A DNA stretch of 64,000 nt from Dipteris shenzhenensis (taxonomy: Eukaryota > Polypodiophyta > Polypodiopsida > Gleicheniales). Position 1 is the stretch's first letter; every line of letters begins with the position of its first letter. Made by a program: the position numbers and the translations under genes. This document shows positions 45,046 to 56,200 of the stretch, in pieces. Location: NCBI GenBank assembly GCA_047967505.1, contig CM106541.1; one strand, 5' to 3'. Below the pieces are notes generated by a model, which had not been told where the DNA came from, made no database searches, and worked only from the letters and a program-made list of their open reading frames with translations.

Positions 45046-45838
45046 CTTGCTTCCTGTCACAATCAGATCATCTACATACAAAAGTGCAATAGTAATGTCT
45101 TCCCCTTGAACTTTGTAGTAGAGAGGATGATCTGCATTGGACTTCATGTATCCTAGATTAGCAAAATACTTGTCAATTCTGCTGTACCAACTTCTGGGTG
45201 CTTGCTTTAAGCCATAGAGACTTTTCTTGAGATGGCAAACGTTCAACATAACCTGTTGGTTGTTGCATGTAGACTTCCTCGTCTAGGTAACCATTGAGAA
45301 ATGCATTCTTGACATCGAGCTGATACACATTCCATCTACTGAGTGTTGCTAGTGATATCAAGAATCGTATGGAATCCATCTTTGCTACTGGAGCATAAGT
45401 CTCATCATAGTCCTGGCCATATTGCTATGCAAATCCTTTTGCAACTAGCCTGGCTTTGTATCTTTGAATACTGCCATCTGGATTGTACTTCACTTTGTAT
45501 ACCCATTTGTTTGCTATGGCCTTCTTTCCTGGTGGAAGGTCACATAATTCCCAAGGGTTATTTTTATACAAAGCATCCATTTCTTCATTCATAGCAGTTT
45601 GCCATTCTGGCTTGTCTACTACGTCTTCGAAGTACACTGGCTCTTTTGTAGCCATGATGGTAGTCATAAGAGCATAGTTGGTGGTTTCCACCTGAATTGC
45701 TTTGCCTTTTTGAGCATATGTCAATCTGGCTGGTGGTCTGATTTCTCTAGTAGACCATCTGAGTTGCTGTGGCTCTGCTTGGGGTGTTTCTGGCAATTCT
45801 TGCTCTTCTTCATCAACCTGTTCTGTAGATGACATTTT
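45046..45838 (-). pseudogene. Copia-4 reverse transcriptase
   Basis: Minus strand: KPEWQTAMNEEMDALYKNNP, KWVYKVKYNPDGSIQRYKAR, LVAKGFA then TAG (45425-45427) QYGQDYDETYAPVAKM, VYQLDVKNAFLNGYLDEEV, a frameshift near 45240, LKKSLYGLKQAPRSWY, and YVDD (about 45067-45083). After LIVTGSK the frame runs into the inverted block. The linker before it (TEQVDEEEQELPETPQAEP) is the normal integrase-RT joint, but the integrase itself is absent. Confidence 0.88.
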
Positions 45839-47128
45839 TCTGACCTTCTAATGGCTTCATTTCTGTGAACCATTTCTGATGATTTATCATGTGAGATGAT
45901 GCACCACTGTTGATGTACCAAGGATCCTATTCCACTTGGTTGACTTGATAGTTGTAATCCTCTTTGGGATTGAAATCAGTGCTGCCTAGGTACAATGTAT
46001 CAGTCTGATGCATTTCCTCGCTTGCAAGAAACATATTCTCATGTTCATTTGCAAAATGACTGTGACTAGAATGTCCACCACGATGATTTCCTCTGCCTCA
46101 GAAATTCCCTCGATTGCTACTGGATTGACTGCCTTGGTCATATTGCTTCTTGCGGCAATCTCTTTCATAGTGTCCAAACTTGTGACAGTAGTTGCACTGG
46201 ATGTTTGACATGTTGGTGGATGCATTCCCTCGTCCTTGAAATCTTCCTCAGTTGGAATGATTTCCTCTTTGCTGATCTGATGTTGCTGAGGATGATGTTG
46301 ATGCTGATGCTAATGTTGACTTTGATTTTGTTGTTGATGATGACCACTTCTCTAATATGATCTATCTTTGCTTCTGCCTTTGCCTCTACTTCTGTCTGAA
46401 GTTGTGAATGCCTGATCATTAGAATGACCTTTTTGTGCTTGAATTGCATGAGTCCTGAGCTCTTCACCAAGTAGGACTCTGACTGAAGTTCTTCTAGTGT
46501 CGGAATTTACCGTTGGATGGCAATACTCTGGACTAGATTCTCGTATCCCTCTCCTAGTCCATTTAGGATTACTTGAACCATTTTTGCAGGGTTCATAGTC
46601 TCTCCTGCTGCTGCAAGTTGATTGTTGTAGTCTTTTATGCGGAGTACATAAGCATGACTGGTTTCGCTCTACTGTTGTGGAAACTTTGGTTGATTTGATT
46701 TCTTAGGGTGATAATCTTGGATGTGTTCTTGGAATCGTAGAGAGCTGCGAACATATCCCATGCTTCTTTCAATGTCTTGACTATGTTGAGCTGTCCTAGC
46801 ATGACATCTTGCACATTTTGCTTGATCAAATGATATGCGTACTTGTCTTTCTTATCCCATTCTGCTTGAGCTCGGGCAATGGCAAGATCTGCTATTGGTG
46901 CAAAAACTGTTTGTGTAGTTGTAGATCCCATTACTGGTGCTGTGACAACAGGTGGGGTAGAGCTATTGGTGGCTGGATCGTCCAATGGTTTAGGTGTATA
47001 GACCCATCGACATACTCCCATTTGTCTTGAAGTACAAGAATGGCCTCTTTTCGGTATTTCCATGTACCGTAATTGGAGTTGTCTAACTTAGCAGATGCCT
47101 CCAGATTGAGGTTGCTAGTTGTACACAT
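45839..47128 (-). pseudogene. gag: Copia-4 gag and protease start
   Basis: Minus strand. Start ATG at 47126-47128 (MCTTSNLNLEASAKLDNSNY), then WKYRKEAILVLQDKWEYVDG, a frameshift near 47000, AYHLIKQNVQDVMLGQLNIV and LKEAWDMFAALYDSKNTSK (UBN2-type gag core), further frameshifts, zinc knuckle CNYCHKFGHYERDC (46150-46206), TGA and TAG codons, then the protease start WYINSGASSHMI (45886-45926). Pol between this and the RT linker at 45838 is deleted. A normal gag/PR order with about five lesions. Confidence 0.87.
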
Positions 47129-47929
47129 GGTGCAAGAAATGTACTCAAAAGTGTCATGAAAATCTCTGTATGAATCAACTGCAAATACACTGACTGTACC
47201 AAGTGAAATCTCTGACCGTTGGTGAATATAGAACTGTAGTATATAAAATCTAATATGTATTACAAGGCTTGTGGCAATGATGCCGAGAATAGCCAAGAGG
47301 CTTTACAAGGTTGAAATGATGTGCACGATGTTGTGAGATAACTGAATAGGCTTTACAATGGTGGCATGTGCGTGTGAAATCAAGTGCTATCTGACCACTG
47401 AACAATGTATAATGCCTTTGAACTCTGCTCACTGAACTGATGAACGTAAGGTTTCAGGTAATGTAATGATGTGAAACTGTATGTGAGCATATGGACTGAC
47501 TTCGAGTAGGTACTAGTCGAGAATTTTGGGCATGGCTTAGATTGGCAACTTGGGGAAATTCAAAGAGTACCCTCTATGGTGATCTACTCTACTCTGATCT
47601 AGATCTATACCAACCATCGATCGATGAAAGAACAGAAAATAATTCCTTTTCTTTTGTTCTTTTTAAGTATTGGGTCAGATGTGTCGATGTAAAGGCGAAT
47701 GTGCATGAAAGAAGTGGTTTTATCGCAAACGAAGCTCAAATGTGAGTGTAACTTGCATCGAAATGTGTGCATGATGTGATGAGCGTGTAGAGCACAAAAA
47801 AATGAGCGACTTTCTTTTTTGGAGTGCCCTCAAATTCTTCTTGGATCAAGAGATACGACTTGATCTAGTTGGAGGGACAAAAGGAGTGCAAATGGTGCTC
47901 AATGATGATGTGTCACTATGGGTCACATA

Positions 47930-48200
47930 TTGTGATGATGTGGCACTATGCCTAGCAAGAGGTGTGCCAGTGGAGCCCTGTGTTGAGGTGGCAAGAGTGG
48001 TCACATGTAGTGACTGTGGAGCACTGTGTGTGCCTACAGAGGTCAGTGCTGACTGGACAGCTGAGGTGGCACAAATGACGATGTCAACAAATGACATGGC
48101 AATGATGATGTGGTAGATGATGTGGTAGGTGACATGTCCTTGATGATGTGGCAGATGACATGGTAGGTGACATGGTAGATGATGTGTCATTGTTGACATG
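47930..48200. repeat. GATGATGTGG / GTAGGTGACATG minisatellite
   Basis: Short units such as ATGATGTGGCA, ATGACATGGTAGGTGACATG and GTAGATGATGTG are repeated imperfectly, densest at 48105-48190. Confidence 0.75.
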
Positions 48201-48404
48201 GTAGCTAAGCTGGTAGGGTGACGTGCTGGATAGGGCTGATATGGCACTAGAGATAAGGTGTGCTTACGTGGCCTTGCCTATGTGGCACTGTGGATAAGAC
48301 TACCATGTGGCAGTGTCTTGACCATCCAAGGTTGAGTGGTGATGACCTTAGAATAAGGCTACTGCCACATCACAAGGAGATTCTCACAGAATCTTTTGAG
48401 AATC

Positions 48405-48428
48405 GACGAAATCTATGAAGATTTCGTC
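48405..48428. other. Perfect 10-bp inverted repeat with 4-nt loop
   Basis: GACGAAATCT-ATGA-AGATTTCGTC. A second inverted pair, GATTCTC/GAGAATC, lies just upstream (48380-48404). No T-run follows in the usual bacterial sense and none is expected in a plant nucleus. Confidence 0.85.
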
Positions 48429-49417
48429 ATCTTCCCGATTCGTCGGTGCCTGGCTTGGACTCTATGGGCAATCGGAGCCATGAAGTGGGTTGGTCATGGA
48501 GCTACATGTTGAATAAGTCAGTTGGAGTGGGAGCTTTGTTGTAGGGCTACTGAGGGCATGCCCTCAAGCTCTTCACTTCCCATGCAACAAACTTCCACCT
48601 ACAATCTTTGCCTACCTCAGAACGTAGAGCTTTGGCATGCGTTGATTTCAAGCATAGCCTTTGCTGCCAGGCTCGCAATAGTAGATGTAGTAGGGAAGTC
48701 TGTATAGTATTCCATTGTGCTTGGAAGAGCATTTGCAAGCTTAGAGTGTCGAGAAAGTCAGAGAGTCTCTCGTCCTATAGCTCGAAGCAAGCTTTGCGCA
48801 CTCTCATGAAGCAAGCGAATTCTAGAAAAAGTTAGAGAGAGTCTTTCGTCTTCGCGTACCTATAGCTTGTAAAGCAGGCTTTGTGCACCCCCATGAAGCA
48901 AGCCTTGCACATGCTTTGCCACTGTTGGAGAGGTAACTGGGAGCCATAGGCTTTACTTAGAGAGTTGTGTAGATACAAGCTCCTGCAACTCCTAGAACTA
49001 CCTAGCAACCAAGCTCCCTCAATTGCAGGAGCTTGCTTTTGTGTCGTGGCTGTTGGAGCAAACACTCTAAGTGTCTTGGAGCTTGATGCTTTGTAGATAG
49101 GGCTATAGAGCCGTGTAGGTAGGCAGCTTTGGAACTGCTACTGGATTGATGGAGAGTCCACCTCAGTTGTGGAGCTATCCTTTGAGCTCATCTTTTGGAG
49201 GAGCGGGCTTTGTTCTCTCTCACTCTATGAAGGAAATCTCTCAAAGAAAACACTCAGGTTAATTGACAAATAAATGGAAATATGTGACGGAAATTTCTTT
49301 CAATGTGGAAGTTCTCTCAACGGAAGAGAATCCTCATGATCACTCAAGAACACTCTCGATCCTCTCGATCACTCTCACTCTCTCAAGAATCACAATGCCT
49401 CAGTGGAAGGCAAGGGA

Positions 49418-49429
49418 GCTCTGATACCA
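49418..49429 (-). other. Copia-4 primer-binding site (tRNA-iMet)
   Basis: Reverse complement TGGTATCAGAGC, directly against the LTR (TTTTGTCA|TGGTATC). Confidence 0.92.
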
Positions 49430-49686
49430 TGACAAAATATGAAGAGGGGAGAGGAGAAGAGTGGAGGTGAGGAGAGAGGGCACAACTAGGGAGCACACCA
49501 CAAATGACTAATTGTACACTAGATTTAGTTGAAAATATAGAATATATACAAACCCATTTAGGGTTAGGGTTAGGGGATCTAACCCTTTCCTTTATAGCAC
49601 TCTATAAGGTTAGTGCTATGCACATATGATCACGTGATGGTGCTATGCACACATGATCACATGATGTTGAGCGTGAACTCTCAACA
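49430..49686 (-). repeat. Copia-4 5' LTR
   Basis: 257 bp, TGACAAAATATG...CTCTCAACA. Contains TTTAGGGTTAGGGTTAGGGG (49558-49577), a short telomere-like run inside the LTR, and paired GATCACGTGATG/GATCACATGATG motifs near the outer end. Confidence 0.85.
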
Positions 49687-51054
49687 CCCCCCCCCTCCTC
49701 CCACCCCACTCCCCCTTCCTCCCTACCTCCTCCCACCGCCCCCTTTTCCTCGCCCTCTCCTCCTGCCCCCCCCCCTCCCTTCCCCCCCTTTTTTTCCTCC
49801 TCTCCCCCCCTTCCCTCCTCTCTCTATCTATATCTATAAGACCATTAGGGGCCTTGCCCTAAGGCTTGGATGCCTGCGCGCTAGCCAGGTGCATGGAGCC
49901 GTGCAACAGCAGCGTCGACGACGGTGCTCGTCCTACATCCACCTCGACCTTAAGGCCCTCCATCATACTCCTCCCCCCTGTCATTTCGCAAAACCCCCCC
50001 CAAAATACTTCCGTCGGCGGCGCCCGCCCCTCCCTTAACTTTTTTTAAAAAAAGAAGAAAATAAACTAACCGTAAACAAACTAATCATAGTAAAGTTAGT
50101 GGAACTTAGGTTAGGTTACTTGATCATCAGTTAGGTTAGTTGACCATAGGTTAGGCTAGTTGACCATAGGGTTAGATTCAATTAATTATGGATCAGTTAG
50201 TAATAACTAACTATAGTCACATTAACTGATATAGTTAGATAAACTAGGTTAGCCAGTTACATTAATTGAGTCCCAACTAACTAGCAGTTAGCTCATAACC
50301 CTAGTTAGGTCAAAGGTCTAGGACCATTCACACTTGAACCTAAAGACAAAAGGGCCCCTAAAATCCCCTAACTTTGCGGGTCCATATCTTGCCCGTTTGG
50401 GACCCAAATTGGACCCAGATTGAACCACAAATTCACATACAGAACCATTGAGATATAGGAACATTTTCCAGCTAATACCACACCATTTAGGCATCCATAA
50501 CACTCATCAATTTGCACCCCCATGTGGGCTCCTTTTTCGCACTATTTCACTCAGATTCCACCGTGACCTCCGATTGATAATCCGTTTGCACCGGCACATT
50601 TTCCCACACGTGGAACAATCCTAGGCACATTTTTAACACGATAGTCCCTACGACACTAATGCATCTTTAACGTCCCTAACAACTTTTACTCCTTTGGGAG
50701 CCCGTATCATGGCCGTTTGAAGACCAAATGGCACCCCGTGATGCCAAGATTCATTCGCAACATTCAATCTCAAACGATAATTTTAAATTCTTTTTACCAT
50801 CATTTTCAATATTGGTAGTCGCCATTACGTAGGCATTGATTTCAAATTGTTGATTGCATATTTTTGTCATTATCGAGCTATAAAGGTTGAAATCAATTGC
50901 AAATTTTCAAAGTCAAAGGGACTCACTTAAAGGATACACTTACGCATTGTGTATGCACCTAAGATTTGGATGAAGACTAACCCCTGCATACTTTCGTGAG
51001 CTTTCTTCAGCCCTCGATGCTCTTCAAGAATTCAACCTCTCACCAACAAGCAGC
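49687..51054 (+). other. Gypsy-2 leader, right half
   Basis: Begins with a C/T-rich tract (49687-49835) that continues the leader interrupted at 44728. Then comes a GC-rich stretch (49840-50040), TTAGGTTAGTTGACCATAGG repeats of about 20 bp (50095-50175) and unremarkable sequence up to gag. No gene is seen. Confidence 0.65.
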
Positions 51055-53090
51055 ATGGAGGACATAATTATTGAAAAAGAAATAAGTAGCGATGATCAAA
51101 ATCCTTCAAAGCACCTTAAAGAACAACGAAACCGCAACAACAATAACAACAACAATGGAAGACGACACTTTGGTAAATTGGAAATGCCAAAGTACAATGG
51201 ACGAGGGGACCCCGCCAAGTTCATTCAACTCTTTGACGCAGCATGTTGTGCTAGAGGCCAGCCAATCAAATGTAGCCAAAGCCGCTTGGTTCCCGATGGC
51301 CCTAACTGATGAGGCTTCGGAATGGTACCTCGACCTTCTCATAGAGGAAAGAGCCACATGGGCACTGCTATCTGAGCAGTTCAAAAGAAGATTCCAAATA
51401 GAAAGGCTGCAAGATGACGCCACATTACAACTAGGCAATGTCGATATGCACAAGAAAGAAAAGGTCAGAAAATACTTGGGAAGAATGAAAAGATTAATAG
51501 CAAAGTGTAATCCCCGTTCGGATGACAAGTACCTCATAGAATGGTTCATCTCTGGCCTAAAAAAATACATTCGCAAGGACATGAAAAAAGGCAGCAGCTA
51601 TGCACATTTCAACGACGCTCATGAAGCTACAATTGACATTGAGGACGGCATGACCGATTTTAATAGCGACAGTGATGGCTATAAGTCAAGTCAACGTGAC
51701 AAGAAATCTTGAAAGAAGGGGAGCACTTCCAACAAAGATTGCACCACCAAGGATAGAGTGGAACCCATGGCCCTAAGAGTAAAAGATGAAATGATGCAGG
51801 TCATTGAGGAAAAGCTGCATGTCTCTCAGCCACCACAATACCCATGGAGAGAAAATGTTTGGTGCCCACACTGTATGGCCAACCATACAGCCAATGAATG
51901 AGGAGCCGACTAAACCCACCAGTAGTGGCTGAGCTCCCACGGTTATGGTGTCCCATTTGCAATGTTGCAAGGCATGATGTAAATACTTATTTCTACAATA
52001 TGAGGGTAGCACAACCCCGGCCCCAACAATACTAACAGCCACCAATCCCAGTGTACAGACAACCGGCACTAGCACCTAATGCATAAGTGCCATGTCTCAA
52101 CCCACTTTGAGTGAGAACACAAGTCCCTCAACTAATGAGAAATCCCAATCCCCTGCAATACCCATGGGCTCCCAATCTTGCTCTAGTAGTTTCACTGTAA
52201 CAACTCCAACCTGAAGAGCTAGAATCTCACTATGACTATGAAATAGAATACCCTATGTACTACATGAATGGTGCTGAAGGACTCATCCCAGTGTATGCAA
52301 ATCAAGTAAGACCCACCACATATCGAGCACCCATCAAGTGTTTTTTTTGTGGAGAAAACCACTGCATAGAGCAAAATGCCCACACAAGGGTAACCCCATT
52401 ACATTCCAACCTGTGTGCAGGGAATGTGGAGTTGGGCATGCTTGCATTGATTGCCCACTAAGAAAAAAGCCTCAACCATCCACGGAAGTAAAACCTAATA
52501 TACCCCTGGGGATGATAACTATGGAAAATCATAGTGTGGCAACACAAAGTGTGGCATCATAGCCAGTCTTGATCATAACAAGACAACAGAAAGAAGCAGC
52601 ATGGCAAAAACTCCTTTTCGCTCAAAAAGCAAAGAGTCCTCTGGCAAAACAAGCCATGCCAATCCCACAACACAGTGAGACCATGCCTAGCACATCCACC
52701 ACAGAAAGTGCTACTCAAAAAGCCAAGGAAGCATACCCCAATGTTGAAACTAAAAAGGTGCATTACCAAGCCTTGAAGTAATGGATACAACAAGAGCAAG
52801 AACAATTTGAGGTAGACAGGATGGCAGCAACATAGGTCAGAGCACCATCAGCACCTAGCATTGACAGAATGATTGATCCCAACAACTTCCAAAGGGTAAT
52901 AGAGCAACATGCAAAAGATCCCCAATTTTATGGCACTGCACTAGCAAGCTTGATAAGCTGCCCCATCACAATGCCAATTGGGACTTTACTAAGAAATTTC
53001 CCTACAATGTGGGAGAGTTTCAAGGGATGGATCGAATCTTCACAATACTCTCCCCCCCCTGAAGAAGAGAAAAAGGTAATTTTAGTATAA
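51055..53090 (+). pseudogene. gag: Gypsy-2 gag region
   Basis: Start ATG at 51055 (MEDIIIEKEISSDDQNPSKH), an Asn-rich run, then KLEMPKYNGRGDPAKFIQLF, a frameshift at about 51260, AWFPMALTDEASEWYLDLL, FKRRFQIERLQDDATLQLG, KYLGRMKRLIAKCNPRSDDK and ATIDIEDGMTDF, with a TGA near 51711. After further stops, two zinc knuckles CFFCGENHCI... and CRECGVGHACIDC (52334-52470) follow, then a Gln/Lys-rich tail with DRMIDPNNFQRVIEQHA and LRNFPTMWESFKGWIESSQ (52860-53040). Orthologous to the gag of Gypsy-1 but better preserved. The segment after 53090 stays recognisably non-satellite until about 53296. Confidence 0.87.
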
Positions 53091-53296
53091 TTTGGTGCTA
53101 GGGATGACATAAAAAATGTAACCATCCTGCTAGAGCTTAAAGCCTTTGGTCAATACCCGGCAATAGAGTGGACTATAGAGCTAGAGTAAACATTCTAGCA
53201 AGAGAGCTATATGAAGAATGGGGCCTACCTCCAATGTAGAAGGCCACATTTAACATCCACCTAGTTGACCACATGAAAATGAAGCCATTGGGTATT

Positions 53297-56200
53297 GTTG
53301 ACAATGTGTCACGCACCTCAACGTAGTTGAAACGGACTTGCATGCAAAGTGGAGCCCCCATCCGATAAGTACTTGTTTGAATAACACACCTAGGACTGTG
53401 TTTTTTCATGGTTATGCATGACACTAAGGCAAAATTGGTGTTTTATGCTTGATCGACAATGCGAAGCATATCTGATGGGCACAATACTTTGCACACACCT
53501 TCAACTAGGTGGAATCAACTTACATGAAAAGTGGCACGCCCATCCCATAAGTGCTTGATCGGATAACATACCTAGCAGCGTGTTTTTTTACGGATGTGCA
53601 TGACACTAGAGCAAAAATAGTATTTAATGCTCGATCGACCATGCAAAGGATATCCGATGGGCACAACACTTTTCGTATGCCTCAACCTAGGTGGTATTGA
53701 AATGTTGTCAATGAGGCACACCCATCCGATAAGTACTTGGTCAGATAACACACCTAATGGCATGTTTTTTTGTGGATGTCCATATCATTAGGGAAAAAAT
53801 GGTGTATAATGCGTGATCGACCATGCAAAGCATATCCGATGGTGACAATACTTTGCACGCACCTCAACGTAGTTGAAATGGACTTGCGTGCAAAGTGGAG
53901 CTCCCATCCGATAAGTACTTATTTGAATAACACACCTACGGCCGTGTTTTTTGACGGTTGTACATGACACCAAGGCCAAAAACGGTGTATAATGCGTGAT
54001 CGACCATGCAAATCATATCCGATGGTGACAATAATTTGCACGCACCTCAACATAGTTGAAATGGACTTGCGTGGAAAGTGGAGCCCCCATCCGATAAGTA
54101 CTTGTTTGAATAACACACTTAGGACCGTGTTTTTTCATGGTTGTGCATGACACTAAGGAAAAAATGGTGTTTTAGGCTTGATCGACAATGCAAAGCATAT
54201 CCGATGGGCACAATACTTTGCAAAAACCTTCAACTAGGTGGATTTGACTTACATGCAAAGTGGCACGCCCATCCCATAAGTGCTTGATCAGATAACATAC
54301 CTAGTAGCGTGTTTTTCTACGGATGTGCATGACACTAGAGCAAAAATAGTATTTAATGCTCGATCGACCATGCAAAGGATATCCGATGGGCACAAAACTT
54401 TTTGTACACCTTAACCTAGGTGGTATTGAAATGTTCTCAATGAGGCACACCCATCCGATAAGTACTTGGTCAGATAACACACCTAATGGCGTGTTTTTTT
54501 GCAGATGTGCATATCACTAGGGAAAAAATGGTGTATAATGCGTGATCGACCATGCAAAGTATATCCGATGGTGACAATACTTTGCACGCATCTCAACCTA
54601 GTTGAAATGGACTTGCGTGCAAACTGGAGCCCCCATCCGATAAGTACTTGTTTGAATAACACACCTAGGACCGTGTTTTTTCATGGTTGTGCATGACACT
54701 AAGGCAAAAACGGTGTTTTATGCTTGATCGACAATGCAAAGCATATCCGATGGGCACAATACTTTGCACACACCTGCAACTAGGTTGAATCGACTTACAT
54801 GCAAAGTGCCACGCCCATCCCATAAGTGCTTGATCGGATAACATACCTAGCAGCGTGTTTTCTTACAGATGTGCATGATACTAGAGCAAAAATAGTATTT
54901 AATGCTCGATCGACCATGCAAAGGATATCCGATGGGCACAACACTTTTTGTACACCTCAACCTAGGAGGAATTTAAATGTTCTAAAAGAGGCACACCCAT
55001 CCGATAAGTACTTGGTCAGATAACACACCTAAGGGCATGTTTTTTTGCGGATGTGCATATCACTAGGGAAAAAATGGTGTATAATGCGTGATCGACCATG
55101 CAAAGCATATCCGATGGTGACAATACTTTGCACGCACCTGAATGTAGTTGAAACAGACTTGCGTGCAAAGTGGAGCCCCCATCTGATAAGTACTAGTTTG
55201 AATAACACACCTAGGACCGTGCTTTTCCATGGTTGTGCATGACACTAAGGCAAAAACGGTGTTTTATGCTTGATCGACAATGCAAAGCATATCGGATGGG
55301 CACAATACTTTGCACACACCTTTAACTAGGTGGAATTGACTTACATGCAAAGTGGCACGCCCATCGAATAATTTCTTGATCGGATAACAGACCTAGCAGC
55401 ATGTTTTTTTCGGATGTGCATGACACTAGAGCAAAAATAGTATTTAATGCTCGATCGACCATGCAAACGATATTCGATGGGCACAACACTTTTTGTACAT
55501 GTCAACCTAGGTGGTATTGAAATGTTCTCAATGAGGCACACCCATCCGATAAGTACTTGGTCAAATAACACACCTAATGGCGTGTTTTTTTGCGGATGTC
55601 CATATCACTAGGGAAAAAATGGTGTATAATGCATGATCGACCATGCAAAGCATATCTGATGGTGAAAATACTTTGCACGCACCTCAACGTAGTTGAAACA
55701 GACTTGCGTGCAAAGTGGAGCCCCCATTCGATAAGTACTTATTTGAATAACACACCTACGGCCGTGTTTTTATGTGGTTGTGCATGACACTAAGGCAAAA
55801 ACGGTGTTTTATGCTTGATCTACAATGCAAAGCACATCCGATGGGCACAATACTTTGCACACACCTTCAACTAGGTGGAATCGACTTACATGCAAAGTGG
55901 CACGCCCATCGCATAAGTGCATGATTGGATAACACACCTAGCAGCATGTTTTTTTACGGATGTGCATGACACTAGAGCAAAAATAGTATTTAATGCTCGA
56001 TCGACCATGCAAAGCATATCCGTTGGCACAATACTTTTTGTACACCTCAACCTAGGTGGTATTGAAATGTTCTCAAAGAGGCACACCCATCCGATAAGTA
56101 CTTGGTCAGATAACATACCTAAAGGCGTGTTTTTTTGCGGATGTGCATACTACTAGGGGAAAAACGGTGTATAATGCGTGATCGACCATGCAAATCATAT

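Larger units (their letters stand above)
47129..49417 (-). other. Copia-4 leader
   Basis: About 2.3 kb between gag and primer site, long for a copia leader. It includes a GATGATGTGGTAGATGACAT minisatellite (about 47930-48200) and a perfect hairpin (48405-48428). No credible frame. Part of it could be a captured host sequence or a further insertion. Confidence 0.55.
44729..49686 (-). mobile_element. Copia-4: rearranged Ty1/copia element nested in Gypsy-2
   Basis: Minus-strand element with a 5' LTR (49430-49686), an iMet primer site, a long leader, gag, a protease start and RT. The integrase is missing. At the left end a block (44729-45045) holding RNase H, 3' UTR, polypurine tract and the first 32 bp of the 3' LTR lies in the opposite (plus) orientation, fused to the RT at about 45046. 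It interrupts the pyrimidine-rich leader of Gypsy-2. Confidence 0.85.
42919..53296 (+). mobile_element. Gypsy-2: Ty3/gypsy element, truncated by satellite, containing Copia-4
   Basis: Plus strand. 5' LTR (42919-44134), tRNA-Asp-type primer site, pyrimidine-rich leader split by Copia-4 (44729-49686), and a gag region (51055-53090). The LTR and gag are related to those of Gypsy-1. No protease, RT, integrase or 3' LTR follows: sequence similarity ends at about 53297, where the satellite array starts. The left end interrupts the integrase of Copia-3; AGCAC (42914-42918) would be its target site. Confidence 0.85.

Noticed and set aside
48405-48428. Rho-independent terminator
   Set aside because: Perfect hairpin but this is plant nuclear DNA inside a retroelement leader, so the term does not apply.
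49558-49577. Telomere-like TTTAGGGTTAGGG run
   Set aside because: Only about two and a half units, inside the Copia-4 LTR. No evidence of a telomere or interstitial telomeric array.
51106-51582. 158-codon minus-strand frame
   Set aside because: Shadow of the Gypsy-2 gag, which has the recognised motifs on the plus strand.
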